This document shows positions 17,325 through 25,980 of a DNA stretch of 64,000 nucleotides, piece by piece. The translations under genes and the position numbers were made by a program. How positions within the stretch are numbered: the first letter of the stretch is position 1; the number at the start of each line of letters is the position of its first letter. The DNA is from Clostridia bacterium (GTDB taxonomy: Bacteria; Bacillota; Clostridia; TANB77; CAG-508), in assembly GCA_900752335.1 (NCBI GenBank), contig CAADUZ010000007.1, forward strand, positions 50,211 through 114,210. The letters run 5' to 3'. A model generated the notes under the pieces. It was not told where the DNA came from and searched no databases. It saw only the letters and a list, made by a program, of their open reading frames with translations.

Positions 17325-17756
17325 ATGATTTCAAAAAGCAAAGTAACAGTTAGATATGCAGAAACAGATAAAATGGGAATTGTACATCATTCTGTTTACC
17401 CTATTTGGTATGAACTTGCTAGAACAGATTTATCTAAACAAGCAGGATTTCCATACTCAAAAATGGAAGAAGTTGGAGTTATGACTCCTTTGGTAGAGCT
17501 TAATTCAAAATATTACTCTCCTGCTTATTATGACGATAACCTTATTGTCACTGCTAGAGTAAGTAAGCTTAGCCCTGCAAGAATAGTTTTTTATTACGAA
17601 GTATTTAAAGAAAATGATATGACTAAACCTATTAATACTGGCTATACAGTTCATGCTCTTGTAAATATGGAAATGAAACCTATTAATACAAAAAAACTTT
17701 TTCCTAAAATTTATGGATCTATGGAAAAAATGTTAGAAATAGACAATTTAGATTAA
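17325..17756 (+). CDS. Hot-dog acyl-CoA thioesterase, YbgC/4-hydroxybenzoyl-CoA type
   Basis: I chose ATG 17325 (MISKSKVTVRYAETDKMG) because TAAGGAGG is just upstream; this gives 143 residues. The motif YAETDKMGIVHHSVYPIWYELARTD contains the catalytic Asp of the YbgC-type hot-dog fold. Such enzymes hydrolyse acyl-CoA or acyl-ACP thioesters. A TATAAT box at 17293-17298 sits upstream. The next gene, 15 bases later, is an acyl-ACP thioesterase, so both probably act on fatty acyl chains. Confidence 0.88.
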   Translation: MISKSKVTVRYAETDKMGIVHHSVYPIWYELARTDLSKQAGFPYSKMEEVGVMTPLVELNSKYYSPAYYDDNLIVTARVSKLSPARIVFYYEVFKENDMTKPINTGYTVHALVNMEMKPINTKKLFPKIYGSMEKMLEIDNLD

Positions 17757-17770
17757 TTTGGAGGTATTTT

Positions 17771-18499
17771 ATGGCAGTGTTTGAAAATAAAACTAGAGTT
17801 GATATAAGTAAAGTAGATAGCAATGCTTTAATTACAAATAAAGGGTTACTTTCACTTTTAGAAAATACAGCTTGTATGCATTCCGACATAGCTGGCTTTG
17901 GTATTATCGACATACCAAATACTCATTTATCTTGGGTACAATTAAATTGGAAAGTCCAAATTTTTAGAAGATTAAAATATGGAGAGAATGTGATTATCAA
18001 AACATGGGCACGTACTTCTTCTAAAGTAAGTACTCTTCGTGATTTTGAGGTTTATGACAGTAATAATAATCTTACTTGTATTGCCACAACTAGATGGACT
18101 TTAGTTAATGCAGATACACAGACTATTACTAAAATAACTGATGATATTATCGATAGATATAACCCGGAAGAAAAGGCTGTTTTTCCAGATTTTATTTTTA
18201 AGAAATTAGAAGAACCAGCTGATTTTTCTAATGAATACGTGTATACTACTCAAAGAAGGGATATAGACGTAAATAAGCATATGCATAATTTAAATTATTT
18301 AGATTTAGCTTACGAAACTTTGCCAGAAGAAATTTATTTAAATAGCCATTTTAATAACATTGAGATAATGTATAAATCTGCAATTGTTTTAGGTGATACT
18401 GTAAAGTGTTTATATACTAAAGAAGGCAATAAGCATATTATTGTTATAAAAAGTATATATGGAAAAAAACTACATTGTATAATTAATTTATTTCATTAA
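17771..18499 (+). CDS. Acyl-ACP thioesterase (FatA-like)
   Basis: The 242-residue protein is a double hot-dog of the bacterial acyl-ACP thioesterase family. Visible features are NTHLSWVQLNWKVQIFRRLKYGENVIIKTWAR in the first fold and RRDIDVNKHMHNLNYLDLAYETLPEE in the second, where Asn/His/Glu-type residues form the active site. It releases fatty acids from ACP. RBS GGAGG lies eight bases before ATG. It is co-transcribed with the thioesterase upstream. Confidence 0.9.
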   Translation: MAVFENKTRVDISKVDSNALITNKGLLSLLENTACMHSDIAGFGIIDIPNTHLSWVQLNWKVQIFRRLKYGENVIIKTWARTSSKVSTLRDFEVYDSNNNLTCIATTRWTLVNADTQTITKITDDIIDRYNPEEKAVFPDFIFKKLEEPADFSNEYVYTTQRRDIDVNKHMHNLNYLDLAYETLPEEIYLNSHFNNIEIMYKSAIVLGDTVKCLYTKEGNKHIIVIKSIYGKKLHCIINLFH

Positions 18500-18519
18500 T
18501 TCTTTTCTTCCTAATACAT

Positions 18520-18559
18520 AAATCTGGTTGAAAGAATTTTAATTTTTTCAACCAGATTT
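18520..18559. terminator. Bidirectional terminator between thioesterase and sortase genes
   Basis: AAATCTGGTTGAAA (18520-18533) pairs with TTTCAACCAGATTT (18546-18559). It lies between convergent genes. Confidence 0.75.
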
Positions 18560-18611
18560 ACCATCATTTATTAAACTATATATTATATATTACATTATTT
18601 TTATAATAAAA

Positions 18612-19415
18612 TTAATCTATTCTTTTTGCATGAACCACGACTCGGTATTTATTATCATTAGCACAAGTAGAAAGAGTTAAAATTGTATCTTCTGCAGAAA
18701 CTTTTTCATTAAAATTTTTAATGCTTCTTCCTTTTACTTCTTCTATAAATTTTGAAAATTCATTGTCATCAAATTCTGTTTGAATATAATAATCTTCTTT
18801 TAATGTTTGATAAACAGAAAACACTCTATATTTGTAATTATTATCTTCTGTTGCAAATATTATATCCATATTTTCTTGATTATTGTACCAGCTTTCATCC
18901 AGAACATTTTTTAAAGTTCCGAACATAGAGCCATCACGTCTATTATGTCCAAAAATGACTATGTTTTTATCAGTTCCGTCAAATTTATTCTTATAATTTG
19001 CGAAAATCCATCCCGCTGAATTATAACTTTTGTCAAAACTATGTGTCAAATAATAAGAATTATCATTTGCTTTAACAATAGGATATTCTATCTCTGTATT
19101 ATTAACTTTTATCCATGCTACTGTGTCAGAATTTTGTTGTTTTAGAGCTTCAAAATCAATACTGTATTTGTCTTTATCATTGTCTTCTTTTCCATTATCT
19201 ATTGTCACATAACCCGAAATCTGTTTTGCTATTTCGTTATTTGATTTATTTTCTTTATACCATTTATATATTTCAATAATAGAAAATATTATAATCCCTA
19301 GAAAAATAATTTGTAAAATAATAATTATTTTAGATAATAATTTTTTATTATTTTTTTGCTTACATTGTTTCTTTTCTTTTTTTATTTCTTTTCTACTTTT
19401 TGAATGTTTTCCCAT
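18612..19415 (-). CDS. srtB: Class B sortase
   Basis: The 267-residue protein has a basic N-terminus, one membrane anchor (about 27-50) and the sortase B fold. The catalytic residues are His157 in IFGHNRRDGSMFGTL, Cys251 in TLSTC and Arg258 in KYRVVVH. Class B enzymes cleave a C-terminal sorting motif and join the protein to peptidoglycan. The gene just upstream on the same strand encodes a surface protein ending in NPITG plus a membrane tail, a motif compatible with the (N/S/P)PxTG signals known for Clostridioides difficile SrtB. The two are separated by a terminator-like hairpin. Confidence 0.93.
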   Translation of the reverse strand: MGKHSKSRKEIKKEKKQCKQKNNKKLLSKIIIILQIIFLGIIIFSIIEIYKWYKENKSNNEIAKQISGYVTIDNGKEDNDKDKYSIDFEALKQQNSDTVAWIKVNNTEIEYPIVKANDNSYYLTHSFDKSYNSAGWIFANYKNKFDGTDKNIVIFGHNRRDGSMFGTLKNVLDESWYNNQENMDIIFATEDNNYKYRVFSVYQTLKEDYYIQTEFDDNEFSKFIEEVKGRSIKNFNEKVSAEDTILTLSTCANDNKYRVVVHAKRID

Positions 19416-19453
19416 AAATTCCCTGCCTTTTGAAATTTTTTAATATATATGAT

Positions 19454-19492
19454 AAAATATGCACTTAATACAAAGAAAAAAGTGCATATTTT
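19454..19492 (-). terminator. Terminator after the NPITG surface protein
   Basis: AAAATATGCACTT (19454-19466) pairs with AAGTGCATATTTT (19480-19492). It sits between the surface protein gene and the sortase gene. Confidence 0.6.
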
Positions 19493-19535
19493 ATTTTATA
19501 TTTTTATATAAATTTTTGTGTGTTTCAGTATTATC

Positions 19536-21386
19536 TTAATTTTTATTTCTTATTCTAGATAAAATAATCATTCCTAATGCAGCAAAACTTAATAATGTAA
19601 TATAAATAATAATATTATCTCCAGTAATAGGATTTTCTATATTATCTTCTACTCCATTATCATTTAAAGTATCAATGTAAGTAATTGCATAAGTAGAATA
19701 TTTGTCAGAACTAAATGTTAAAGTTCCATCTTCATTATAAGTAGTTTCTAGTTCTTCAGCTACGCCATCGTGAACTCTAATGACTGTATATTTCCTTGTA
19801 TATCCTTCTTCAACTTCTGAAATTCCTTCAGGGATAGGTACAGTTATTTGAATTGCTTTGTTTAATTGTGTAAGTTTTGTTATTTCAGTTCCTTGAGTAT
19901 CTTTAATAATTATATCAATATTATAATATCCTGCAATTTTTTCATTATCTTGTATAATTGCTTCAACTTTTGAAGCATCTTCTTCTATTTCTTCGCTATT
20001 AATTATGTCACTTGCTACATTAACAACTAATTTTTCACCATCTTTAACAGCAGTTTGAATAGCTTCTTTTTGTTCAGGAGTCAAGCCATCAATTTCTTCT
20101 CCACTTATTATTTGCTCTACTATTTCGTTTACAACTTGTTCAGTATAATTATCTTCATCTGTATTTTCTTCTGCAATTATTTCATATACTACCACACTTA
20201 CTTCTTTAGTCATTCCATTTGCTAGAGTTGCTGTTATTGTAGCTTTTCCAACTTGGTTAGCAGTAATTTTATTATCTTTAACAGAAACTATTGAATCATC
20301 ACTAGATGAAATTGTTAAATATTTTTCTAAATTGTTAGTAACACTTATTCCTAAATCTTTTATTGAGCCTTTAGATATAATAATTTCATTAGATTCTATA
20401 GATATTTCTCCTGTTTTTGCAACTTCATATCCTGAAGTTGTTTTATATGTAGAATATCCTGATGCAAGCTCGTCTTTTACGTCATAGTTGTATGTTCCAC
20501 CTGTTATAGTTTTAGAATAATCTTTTTTATCTGTAGAATTTTGTACATTTATTAAGTTTTTAAATGTTCCACCTGTAATTGTTAATGTTCCTGTTGTCCA
20601 AGTTCTAATAATATATTTAGCATCAAAGTCTCCGCCAGATATATTTAATCTAGTTGCTTCATATCCCTCTGAACCATTACCATAAAATAAAGAGATATCA
20701 CAGTATCCTTTGTATTTACCACCTAATACTTCTACATCGCCTGTAGCTTGAATTAGAGTACCATTAGCACTAGTAAATTCTCCAGAATTTATAGTTGTTT
20801 TAGACCAGTCATCACTCTTAATTGTAGATGTAGTAGTATATTGTGTAAATGTTCCACCATCTATAGTTAATATAGCTACGGGCTCACTTCCTGTTGGAAC
20901 TTGAACATTTCTATCATTTGCATTACCAGTTTTTAAACCATCATACCATCCATTAGCAATAAGGCTAGAATTTCCTGTGTTATTTGTATCTTGGGTAAAT
21001 ATTCCTCCTTTTATTACCATTTTTCCTAAATTTTTAACAGTATACCATTTTGTTGAATTGTATGTACCTGATTCTACTGTAACTGTACCTCCAAGATTCA
21101 CAATAGCACCTTGAGTACTATTTACTTCGCTACCTTCGCCTTTTATTATCGCTGTTGCTCCTTTTTCTACTGTGATAGCATCTCCATCTACTGTTAAATC
21201 ATAACCATTTAAATTGATTGTGACATTGCTACCACTTTTTACTACTATAGCTTCTGTTGAATCTGTTTCTAATGTATAATCTTCTGTAACTTCTGTTTTT
21301 GCACTTACAACATTTATACAGCTTATAGCAATTAAACATAGTGTAGCAATCAACATTATTAATAATAATTTGTTTTTAGTTTTCAT
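19536..21386 (-). CDS. Sortase-anchored beta-helix surface protein (NPITG signal)
   Basis: I chose ATG 21386 (MKTKNKLLLIM), preceded by AAAGGAG; this gives 616 residues. A signal peptide ends near VSA. Residues about 35-310 are short beta-strand repeats (VTINLNGYDLTVDG, VTVESGTYNSTKW, LTIDGGTFTQYTT) like a right-handed beta-helix. A BIG2-like Ig domain follows (about 325-400), then an acidic helical part and a further beta domain. The C-terminus is a sorting signal: NPITGD (585-590), a hydrophobic segment and RIRNKN. It is a likely substrate of the adjacent class B sortase. A sigma-A promoter lies upstream. Adhesin function is inference. Confidence 0.85.
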   Translation of the reverse strand: MKTKNKLLLIMLIATLCLIAISCINVVSAKTEVTEDYTLETDSTEAIVVKSGSNVTINLNGYDLTVDGDAITVEKGATAIIKGEGSEVNSTQGAIVNLGGTVTVESGTYNSTKWYTVKNLGKMVIKGGIFTQDTNNTGNSSLIANGWYDGLKTGNANDRNVQVPTGSEPVAILTIDGGTFTQYTTTSTIKSDDWSKTTINSGEFTSANGTLIQATGDVEVLGGKYKGYCDISLFYGNGSEGYEATRLNISGGDFDAKYIIRTWTTGTLTITGGTFKNLINVQNSTDKKDYSKTITGGTYNYDVKDELASGYSTYKTTSGYEVAKTGEISIESNEIIISKGSIKDLGISVTNNLEKYLTISSSDDSIVSVKDNKITANQVGKATITATLANGMTKEVSVVVYEIIAEENTDEDNYTEQVVNEIVEQIISGEEIDGLTPEQKEAIQTAVKDGEKLVVNVASDIINSEEIEEDASKVEAIIQDNEKIAGYYNIDIIIKDTQGTEITKLTQLNKAIQITVPIPEGISEVEEGYTRKYTVIRVHDGVAEELETTYNEDGTLTFSSDKYSTYAITYIDTLNDNGVEDNIENPITGDNIIIYITLLSFAALGMIILSRIRNKN

Positions 21387-21462
21387 CTTTTTCTCCTTTC
21401 TTAAATTTAAAATAATCTTCTTCCACACTCACAAAATTTTTATATAAAAACTTTTCGTATGT

Positions 21463-21491
21463 ATTATATCAAAGCCCATAATAAAAATCAA
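21463..21491 (-). promoter_or_regulatory. Sigma-A promoter of the NPITG surface protein
   Basis: On the minus strand TTGATT (21486-21491) and TATAAT (21463-21468) are spaced 17 bases, about 77 bases before the start. Confidence 0.7.
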
Positions 21492-21548
21492 GCATAACAC
21501 TTATAGTTTTAATAACTATTTATGTATTTCTAAGATATACTTTCCATA

Positions 21549-23360
21549 CTATTTAAAAAATATATTCCTATTATCATTTTGATTTATTATATTATTTTTT
21601 TGCTCTTCTCTAAATTTTTCCATAAACGGTAAATAGTAAGAATCGTCATTATCTACATAATCGTCTTTTGTAATACCATAATGGTTAATTAATGTATCTT
21701 CCTTAACTCTAAAACTTTTATCTATATAGTTTGCAACTTCTTTATCAAATAACATTTTTGTATAATACATTACGTCATTATGATCCTTCAATTTATCCAT
21801 TCCTGCTGCATAATAGTATGTAGACTTAACTATAATTTTCTCTAACGGATTTTCAATTAAATTATCCGCTATAAAGCTTAAGTCTTCTAATATTTTACTT
21901 GCTTTTTCGTACTCTTCATCCATAATATATAAAATTGCCAGAAAATACTTTGCTCCCATACCCATTTGTTCACATGGTAGTATGCTCATGTCCTTTAAAC
22001 TTAATAAAATAGATAGTTTTTCATACCCAATTTTTTTAACTATAACTTCCATTATTTGTATAACTTCTTTTATATTACTAACATTTATATTTTGAAAATC
22101 TTTCAGAAGAGCTTGCATCGTAACAAATAAATTAAAATGCGTAGCTTTTGAGTCAAAAGTTTCCTCACTCATTCCTGGCACAGCAATACTAAAGCTTGGA
22201 AACCCTAATACTGAAACATCTCTTATTAATATATCCTTGCCTTCTTCTAGAATAGCATTTACCATGTTTTTAAGTATGGTTTTATTATCTAAATTTGAAA
22301 CTTCTGGCATTTCTGTAAATTCATAATCCGGCTTATTTCCTATTGCTTGATATGGTGCTGCTGTAAAATGAGTAAATATGTATTCTGTTATATTTCTATC
22401 TTCTGTTCCTTCTCCATCGTAAAAGTCAAAAATGCAATTTTCTGCATATTCGTATATATCTTTTCCCTGTGCAGCTTCCGTAAAGCATCTTTCCATAGCT
22501 ATTCCATAATCAGGATGAGCACCTAGCTTAAAGCCAAATCTTCCTGTGTTTTTTTCTAATATGTATAACCCTGCAACAGGGTATTTTCCGCCAAAGGAGC
22601 AGTCTACTAATCTAAAATAATATTCTGTATTTTCCTTTAATTTGTCTACCATTTTCTTAACTTTAGGAAATTTTTTTATATAGTTCATTGGTATTTCTGG
22701 TAAGGTTATCTTTTCCTTAACCATTTTTGTACCAGCATATCTTTCTAATATTTCAGATAGTCCTTCGATTAAAGCTTCTTCTTTAGAATTACCTGCACAC
22801 ATTCCATTTGTATCATACAAATAACTAAAAAGCCTATCCGGTATATATTCTATATCTTTATTTTTCACGCTATAATATGGCAAATAATTGTATTCTTCTT
22901 TTGGTGTTAATTTTGATTTCTCATTTAATACTTCTTTTATGTATTCTATCTGTTCTTGTTTGCTTAAATTTTTCTTTTGATTTTGCTCTAAAATATATTC
23001 AAAAAAGCTATTGTTGCCTGCTATTAGCTCTTCTACAGATAAATGTTTTTCATCTGGCGAATTTGAAAACGGAAGCTTTTTAGTTGGTTTTTCCATTCTA
23101 AATCTAAACATTCCATTTTGAAATCTCTCAAAAAACTCTGCATATGCACTAGCCATAGCAAATTCTTTCGTCATACCTTTTCCATTTTGTCCAATATCTG
23201 TTCCTTTAACCCTAACTCTTAAAGAATAAGTGCCAACACTGCTCTCATTAGACCATACTTCCTCCACTTCGATTCCTAATTTGTTTAATAAGTATTTTAA
23301 CCTTTCTACAGTTTGCATTGGACTTACCTCTTTATACCTTCTCTCTTGTAAACTACTCAT
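21549..23360 (-). CDS. YcaO-domain protein
   Basis: I chose ATG 23360 (MSSLQERRYKEVSP), seven bases after GAGGAGG; this gives 603 residues. The YcaO core spans about 15-400 with SVGTYSLRVRVKGTD, the ATP-site segment NSKEEALIEGLSEILERYA and AMERCFTEAAQG. The C-terminal 200 residues look like helical TPR-type repeats (MDEEYEKASKILEDL), as in E. coli YcaO. YcaO enzymes phosphorylate amide backbones to form azolines, thioamides or amidines. No precursor peptide, dehydrogenase or E1-like partner is visible nearby, so a role in ribosome or protein modification, or a remote substrate, is as likely as a peptide antibiotic. Confidence 0.88.
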   Translation of the reverse strand: MSSLQERRYKEVSPMQTVERLKYLLNKLGIEVEEVWSNESSVGTYSLRVRVKGTDIGQNGKGMTKEFAMASAYAEFFERFQNGMFRFRMEKPTKKLPFSNSPDEKHLSVEELIAGNNSFFEYILEQNQKKNLSKQEQIEYIKEVLNEKSKLTPKEEYNYLPYYSVKNKDIEYIPDRLFSYLYDTNGMCAGNSKEEALIEGLSEILERYAGTKMVKEKITLPEIPMNYIKKFPKVKKMVDKLKENTEYYFRLVDCSFGGKYPVAGLYILEKNTGRFGFKLGAHPDYGIAMERCFTEAAQGKDIYEYAENCIFDFYDGEGTEDRNITEYIFTHFTAAPYQAIGNKPDYEFTEMPEVSNLDNKTILKNMVNAILEEGKDILIRDVSVLGFPSFSIAVPGMSEETFDSKATHFNLFVTMQALLKDFQNINVSNIKEVIQIMEVIVKKIGYEKLSILLSLKDMSILPCEQMGMGAKYFLAILYIMDEEYEKASKILEDLSFIADNLIENPLEKIIVKSTYYYAAGMDKLKDHNDVMYYTKMLFDKEVANYIDKSFRVKEDTLINHYGITKDDYVDNDDSYYLPFMEKFREEQKNNIINQNDNRNIFFK

Positions 23361-23504
23361 TTTATTCCTCCTCGATTCATATTTCGACAAAATTCTATCA
23401 TTTTCTATCTATTTTGTTTCTAATATTATATGAAAAGGCATTTATCCGATATGAAAATTTTATATTTTAGTTTCGTATAATAAAACGAGGTTTTTATAAA
23501 ATTC

Positions 23505-23638
23505 TGGAACAAGGGGACACACATTTTGTTCCAAAAATGAAAATTGGGGACAGACATAGTAAACTAAAATCATTATAGTTTTTGAATGTCTGTCCCTTTG
23601 TTTCAAAAGTGGAACAAAATGTGTGTCCCCTTGTTTCA
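23505..23638. repeat. Nested palindromic GGGGACA repeat (A-B-B'-A')
   Basis: The outer arms (23505-23533 and 23610-23638) are 29 bp with one mismatch and contain GGGGACACACATTTTG. Inside lie GGGGACAGACAT (23546-23557) and its near complement ATGTCTGTCCC (23586-23596). It directly follows the trxA stop and may serve as terminator. Confidence 0.85.
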
Positions 23639-23647
23639 CTTTTCATT

Positions 23648-23959
23648 TTATTTTAACATATTTTTTATTTCTTCTTTGTCTTGTACACCAACACTTCTTC
23701 CTGCTTCGTTTCCATTTTTGAATACTATAAATGTTGGTATGCTCATTACGTCGTATTTTATTGCTAATTCTTTTTCTTCGTCAATATTTATTTTTCCTAC
23801 TTTTATATTTTCTCCCATTTCTTCTGCTATTTCGTCAATAACTGGGCTCATCATTCTGCAAGGTCCGCACCAACTAGCCCAAAAGTCTATTAATACTATC
23901 TTTTCAGATTTTAGAACTTCTTCCTCAAAATTATTTTTATTTATTGTTATAACTGACAT
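23648..23959 (-). CDS. trxA: Thioredoxin
   Basis: The 103-residue protein has the active site WASWCGPCRMMSPVI and the cis-proline segment VMSIPTFIVFKNG. It reduces protein disulfides and is recharged by the reductase encoded just upstream (gap 19 bases). The gene is followed by a dispersed palindromic repeat ten bases after the stop. Confidence 0.96.
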   Translation of the reverse strand: MSVITINKNNFEEEVLKSEKIVLIDFWASWCGPCRMMSPVIDEIAEEMGENIKVGKINIDEEKELAIKYDVMSIPTFIVFKNGNEAGRSVGVQDKEEIKNMLK

Positions 23960-23978
23960 AAAATTTCCTCCCTATTTT

Positions 23979-24842
23979 TTATTCATTATTCAAATTTAAA
24001 TTTTTAATTATATCCAGTGCTGCAACTGCACCTTCGTACACGGCTTTGTTAACTTGTAGTAAGCCACCTGTGCAGTCACCACATGCATATAGCCCTCTTA
24101 CTGTAGTTTGCATGTTTTCATTAGTTACTATATTGTTTGCTTTTATTACAGCACCAATTTTTCGTGCCAAATCCACACTAGATGCAGTACCAATAGCAAT
24201 AAATACACCATCTATCGCTTTTGTACTATTATTCTCAAATTCTACCTCTTTTATTACATTATCTCCTCTAAATTCTCGTATTGGTGTTTCGTCGACTTCA
24301 AAATCTGATGCATTTCTATTTTCTATCATTTTTTGTCCATTTGTTAGAATAGTTACAGAGTTTGCAATTAGTTTTAATGTTTCCGCTTCATGGATTGCAT
24401 AATTTCCACTTCCTACTACCGCTACATTTTTGTCCTTGTAGAAAAAGCCATCACAAATTGCACAGTAACTAATTCCTTTTCCTTCAAATTCTTTTATTCC
24501 TTTTACTTTAGGTGCTGCTCTGTTTGTTCCTGTTGCAATTACTACATATTTTGTTTCATATTCACTATTTACCGTTCTTACAATAAAATGCTTTTCAAAA
24601 GAAATATTAGTTACTTCGTCTTTTACCATTGGAATTTCTAATTCTTCTGCTTGTTTTATTCCTACATTATATAGGTCTTCTCCTGAAATTGACATTACAC
24701 CATAATAATTTTCTATTTTATTTGTTCTTTTTAGTGCAGAATTTCCATCTGTTATTATACATACATTTTTTTGTGCTCTTTTTAAGTATATACTTGCAGA
24801 AATTCCAGCAGGTCCGCTTCCTATTACAATAACGTCATACAT
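23979..24842 (-). CDS. trxB: Thioredoxin reductase-like FAD/NAD(P)-disulfide oxidoreductase
   Basis: The 287-residue protein has an FAD-binding GSGPAGISASIYLKRA, an NAD(P)-type GSGNYAIHEAETL, the redox pair in YCAICDGFF and a final FAD motif GLYACGDCTGG. It is about 20 residues shorter than E. coli TrxB. The CAIC instead of CATC active site is a common variant. It sits between a polysaccharide deacetylase and thioredoxin, 11 and 19 bases away. Confidence 0.93.
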   Translation of the reverse strand: MYDVIVIGSGPAGISASIYLKRAQKNVCIITDGNSALKRTNKIENYYGVMSISGEDLYNVGIKQAEELEIPMVKDEVTNISFEKHFIVRTVNSEYETKYVVIATGTNRAAPKVKGIKEFEGKGISYCAICDGFFYKDKNVAVVGSGNYAIHEAETLKLIANSVTILTNGQKMIENRNASDFEVDETPIREFRGDNVIKEVEFENNSTKAIDGVFIAIGTASSVDLARKIGAVIKANNIVTNENMQTTVRGLYACGDCTGGLLQVNKAVYEGAVAALDIIKNLNLNNE

Positions 24843-24853
24843 ATTTATTCCTC

Positions 24854-25846
24854 CTATAAATTATATATATTTTTAAAAGCATATCCTTTATCTTGTAAAT
24901 ACTCTATTACAGCTTCTAATGTTTTATACGTTATTTCTTTATCTGGTGCATCATGCATTAGAATAACTACATTATTCCATCCATTCATTGTTTTTTTTAA
25001 ATTAGCTAATACTTCTTTTTCAGTGTTTGCACCTTCTGCATCATAGGTGAGTGCGCTCCAGTCTAAATATGCTATTCCTTGCTTGTTTAGTTCTTTTCTC
25101 GCTTTTTTCTTTATATTTTCATAAGGTCCACCATATGCCCCACCTGGAAATCTAAACAAATTGCTTGAATATTCTGGATTTCCAGTTGCTTCTCTTATTG
25201 CCTCTTCTGTTTTATTATATTCTTCTAAAACAGTATTAGTATTTTTATATATCTTGCTATATTTATGTGAATAGCCATGGTTTGCTATATAATGTCCTGA
25301 ATCGTATGCCCTTTTTACTATATCTGGGTGTGACTTCACATTGCATCCAAGCACAAAAAAGGTGGCTTTTATATCATATTTATCTAATATATCTAGTATC
25401 TTTGGTGTAACTGCCTCTGATGGTCCATCATCAAATGTTAAAAATACCCTTTTTCCTTCTTCTCCATTATATATATTATCTACTTTATTTATAAATTCCT
25501 TGTTTTTCTGTTCCTCTACCGGTTTAGCTTCACTTTCTTGTTGCTGTACCTCGTTCTCCTTGTCTGGCTTATTGCTATTATCAGATACGTCCTTATTATT
25601 TTCTGCAGAATTATTTTCTCCTTTTGGATTTGTATTAACATTTGTATGCGAATTTTTCTGTTCTTCTTCAATAATATTATCAGTATCTTTAAGCACTACA
25701 TTGGCAGATGCTAGCATTGCTTCTTTTTTGTTATGTAAAATATGCCCAATACTAAATAGGGCCAGTATTATTGATATTATTATGATTGCTATAATAATTT
25801 TTAAATTTCTTCTTCTTCTCATTCCTACTATGTCTATGTGGTACAT
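24854..25846 (-). CDS. Membrane-anchored polysaccharide deacetylase (CE4)
   Basis: The 330-residue protein has a basic N-terminus, one membrane anchor (about 16-37), a Gln/Glu/Asn-rich linker (about 55-120) and a NodB domain. The metal and catalytic motifs are TFDDGPSEAVT, NHGYSHKY, RFPGGAYGG and LMHDAP. Such enzymes de-N-acetylate peptidoglycan or other wall glycans, which often gives lysozyme resistance. The position upstream of trxB is 11 bases, so it heads this operon. The first ATG has AGGAG 12 bases away; an internal ATG at 25822 is possible. Confidence 0.92.
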   Translation of the reverse strand: MYHIDIVGMRRRRNLKIIIAIIIISIILALFSIGHILHNKKEAMLASANVVLKDTDNIIEEEQKNSHTNVNTNPKGENNSAENNKDVSDNSNKPDKENEVQQQESEAKPVEEQKNKEFINKVDNIYNGEEGKRVFLTFDDGPSEAVTPKILDILDKYDIKATFFVLGCNVKSHPDIVKRAYDSGHYIANHGYSHKYSKIYKNTNTVLEEYNKTEEAIREATGNPEYSSNLFRFPGGAYGGPYENIKKKARKELNKQGIAYLDWSALTYDAEGANTEKEVLANLKKTMNGWNNVVILMHDAPDKEITYKTLEAVIEYLQDKGYAFKNIYNL

Positions 25847-25944
25847 TTTATATCGCAGCTCCTAACTAATTATTATATTTTTTATATGTTTTTTTGCAAC
25901 TACATTTTAACAAATTTTTTTATTAGTATCAATAGTAAAAGTAA

Positions 25945-25973
25945 AAATAGGCATGAATTATTCACGCCTATTT
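25945..25973 (-). terminator. Terminator of the P-type ATPase gene
   Basis: AAATAGGC (25945-25952) pairs with GCCTATTT (25966-25973), extended by a near-palindromic centre, followed on the minus strand by TT tracts. Confidence 0.65.
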
Positions 25974-25980
25974 CTTAATT

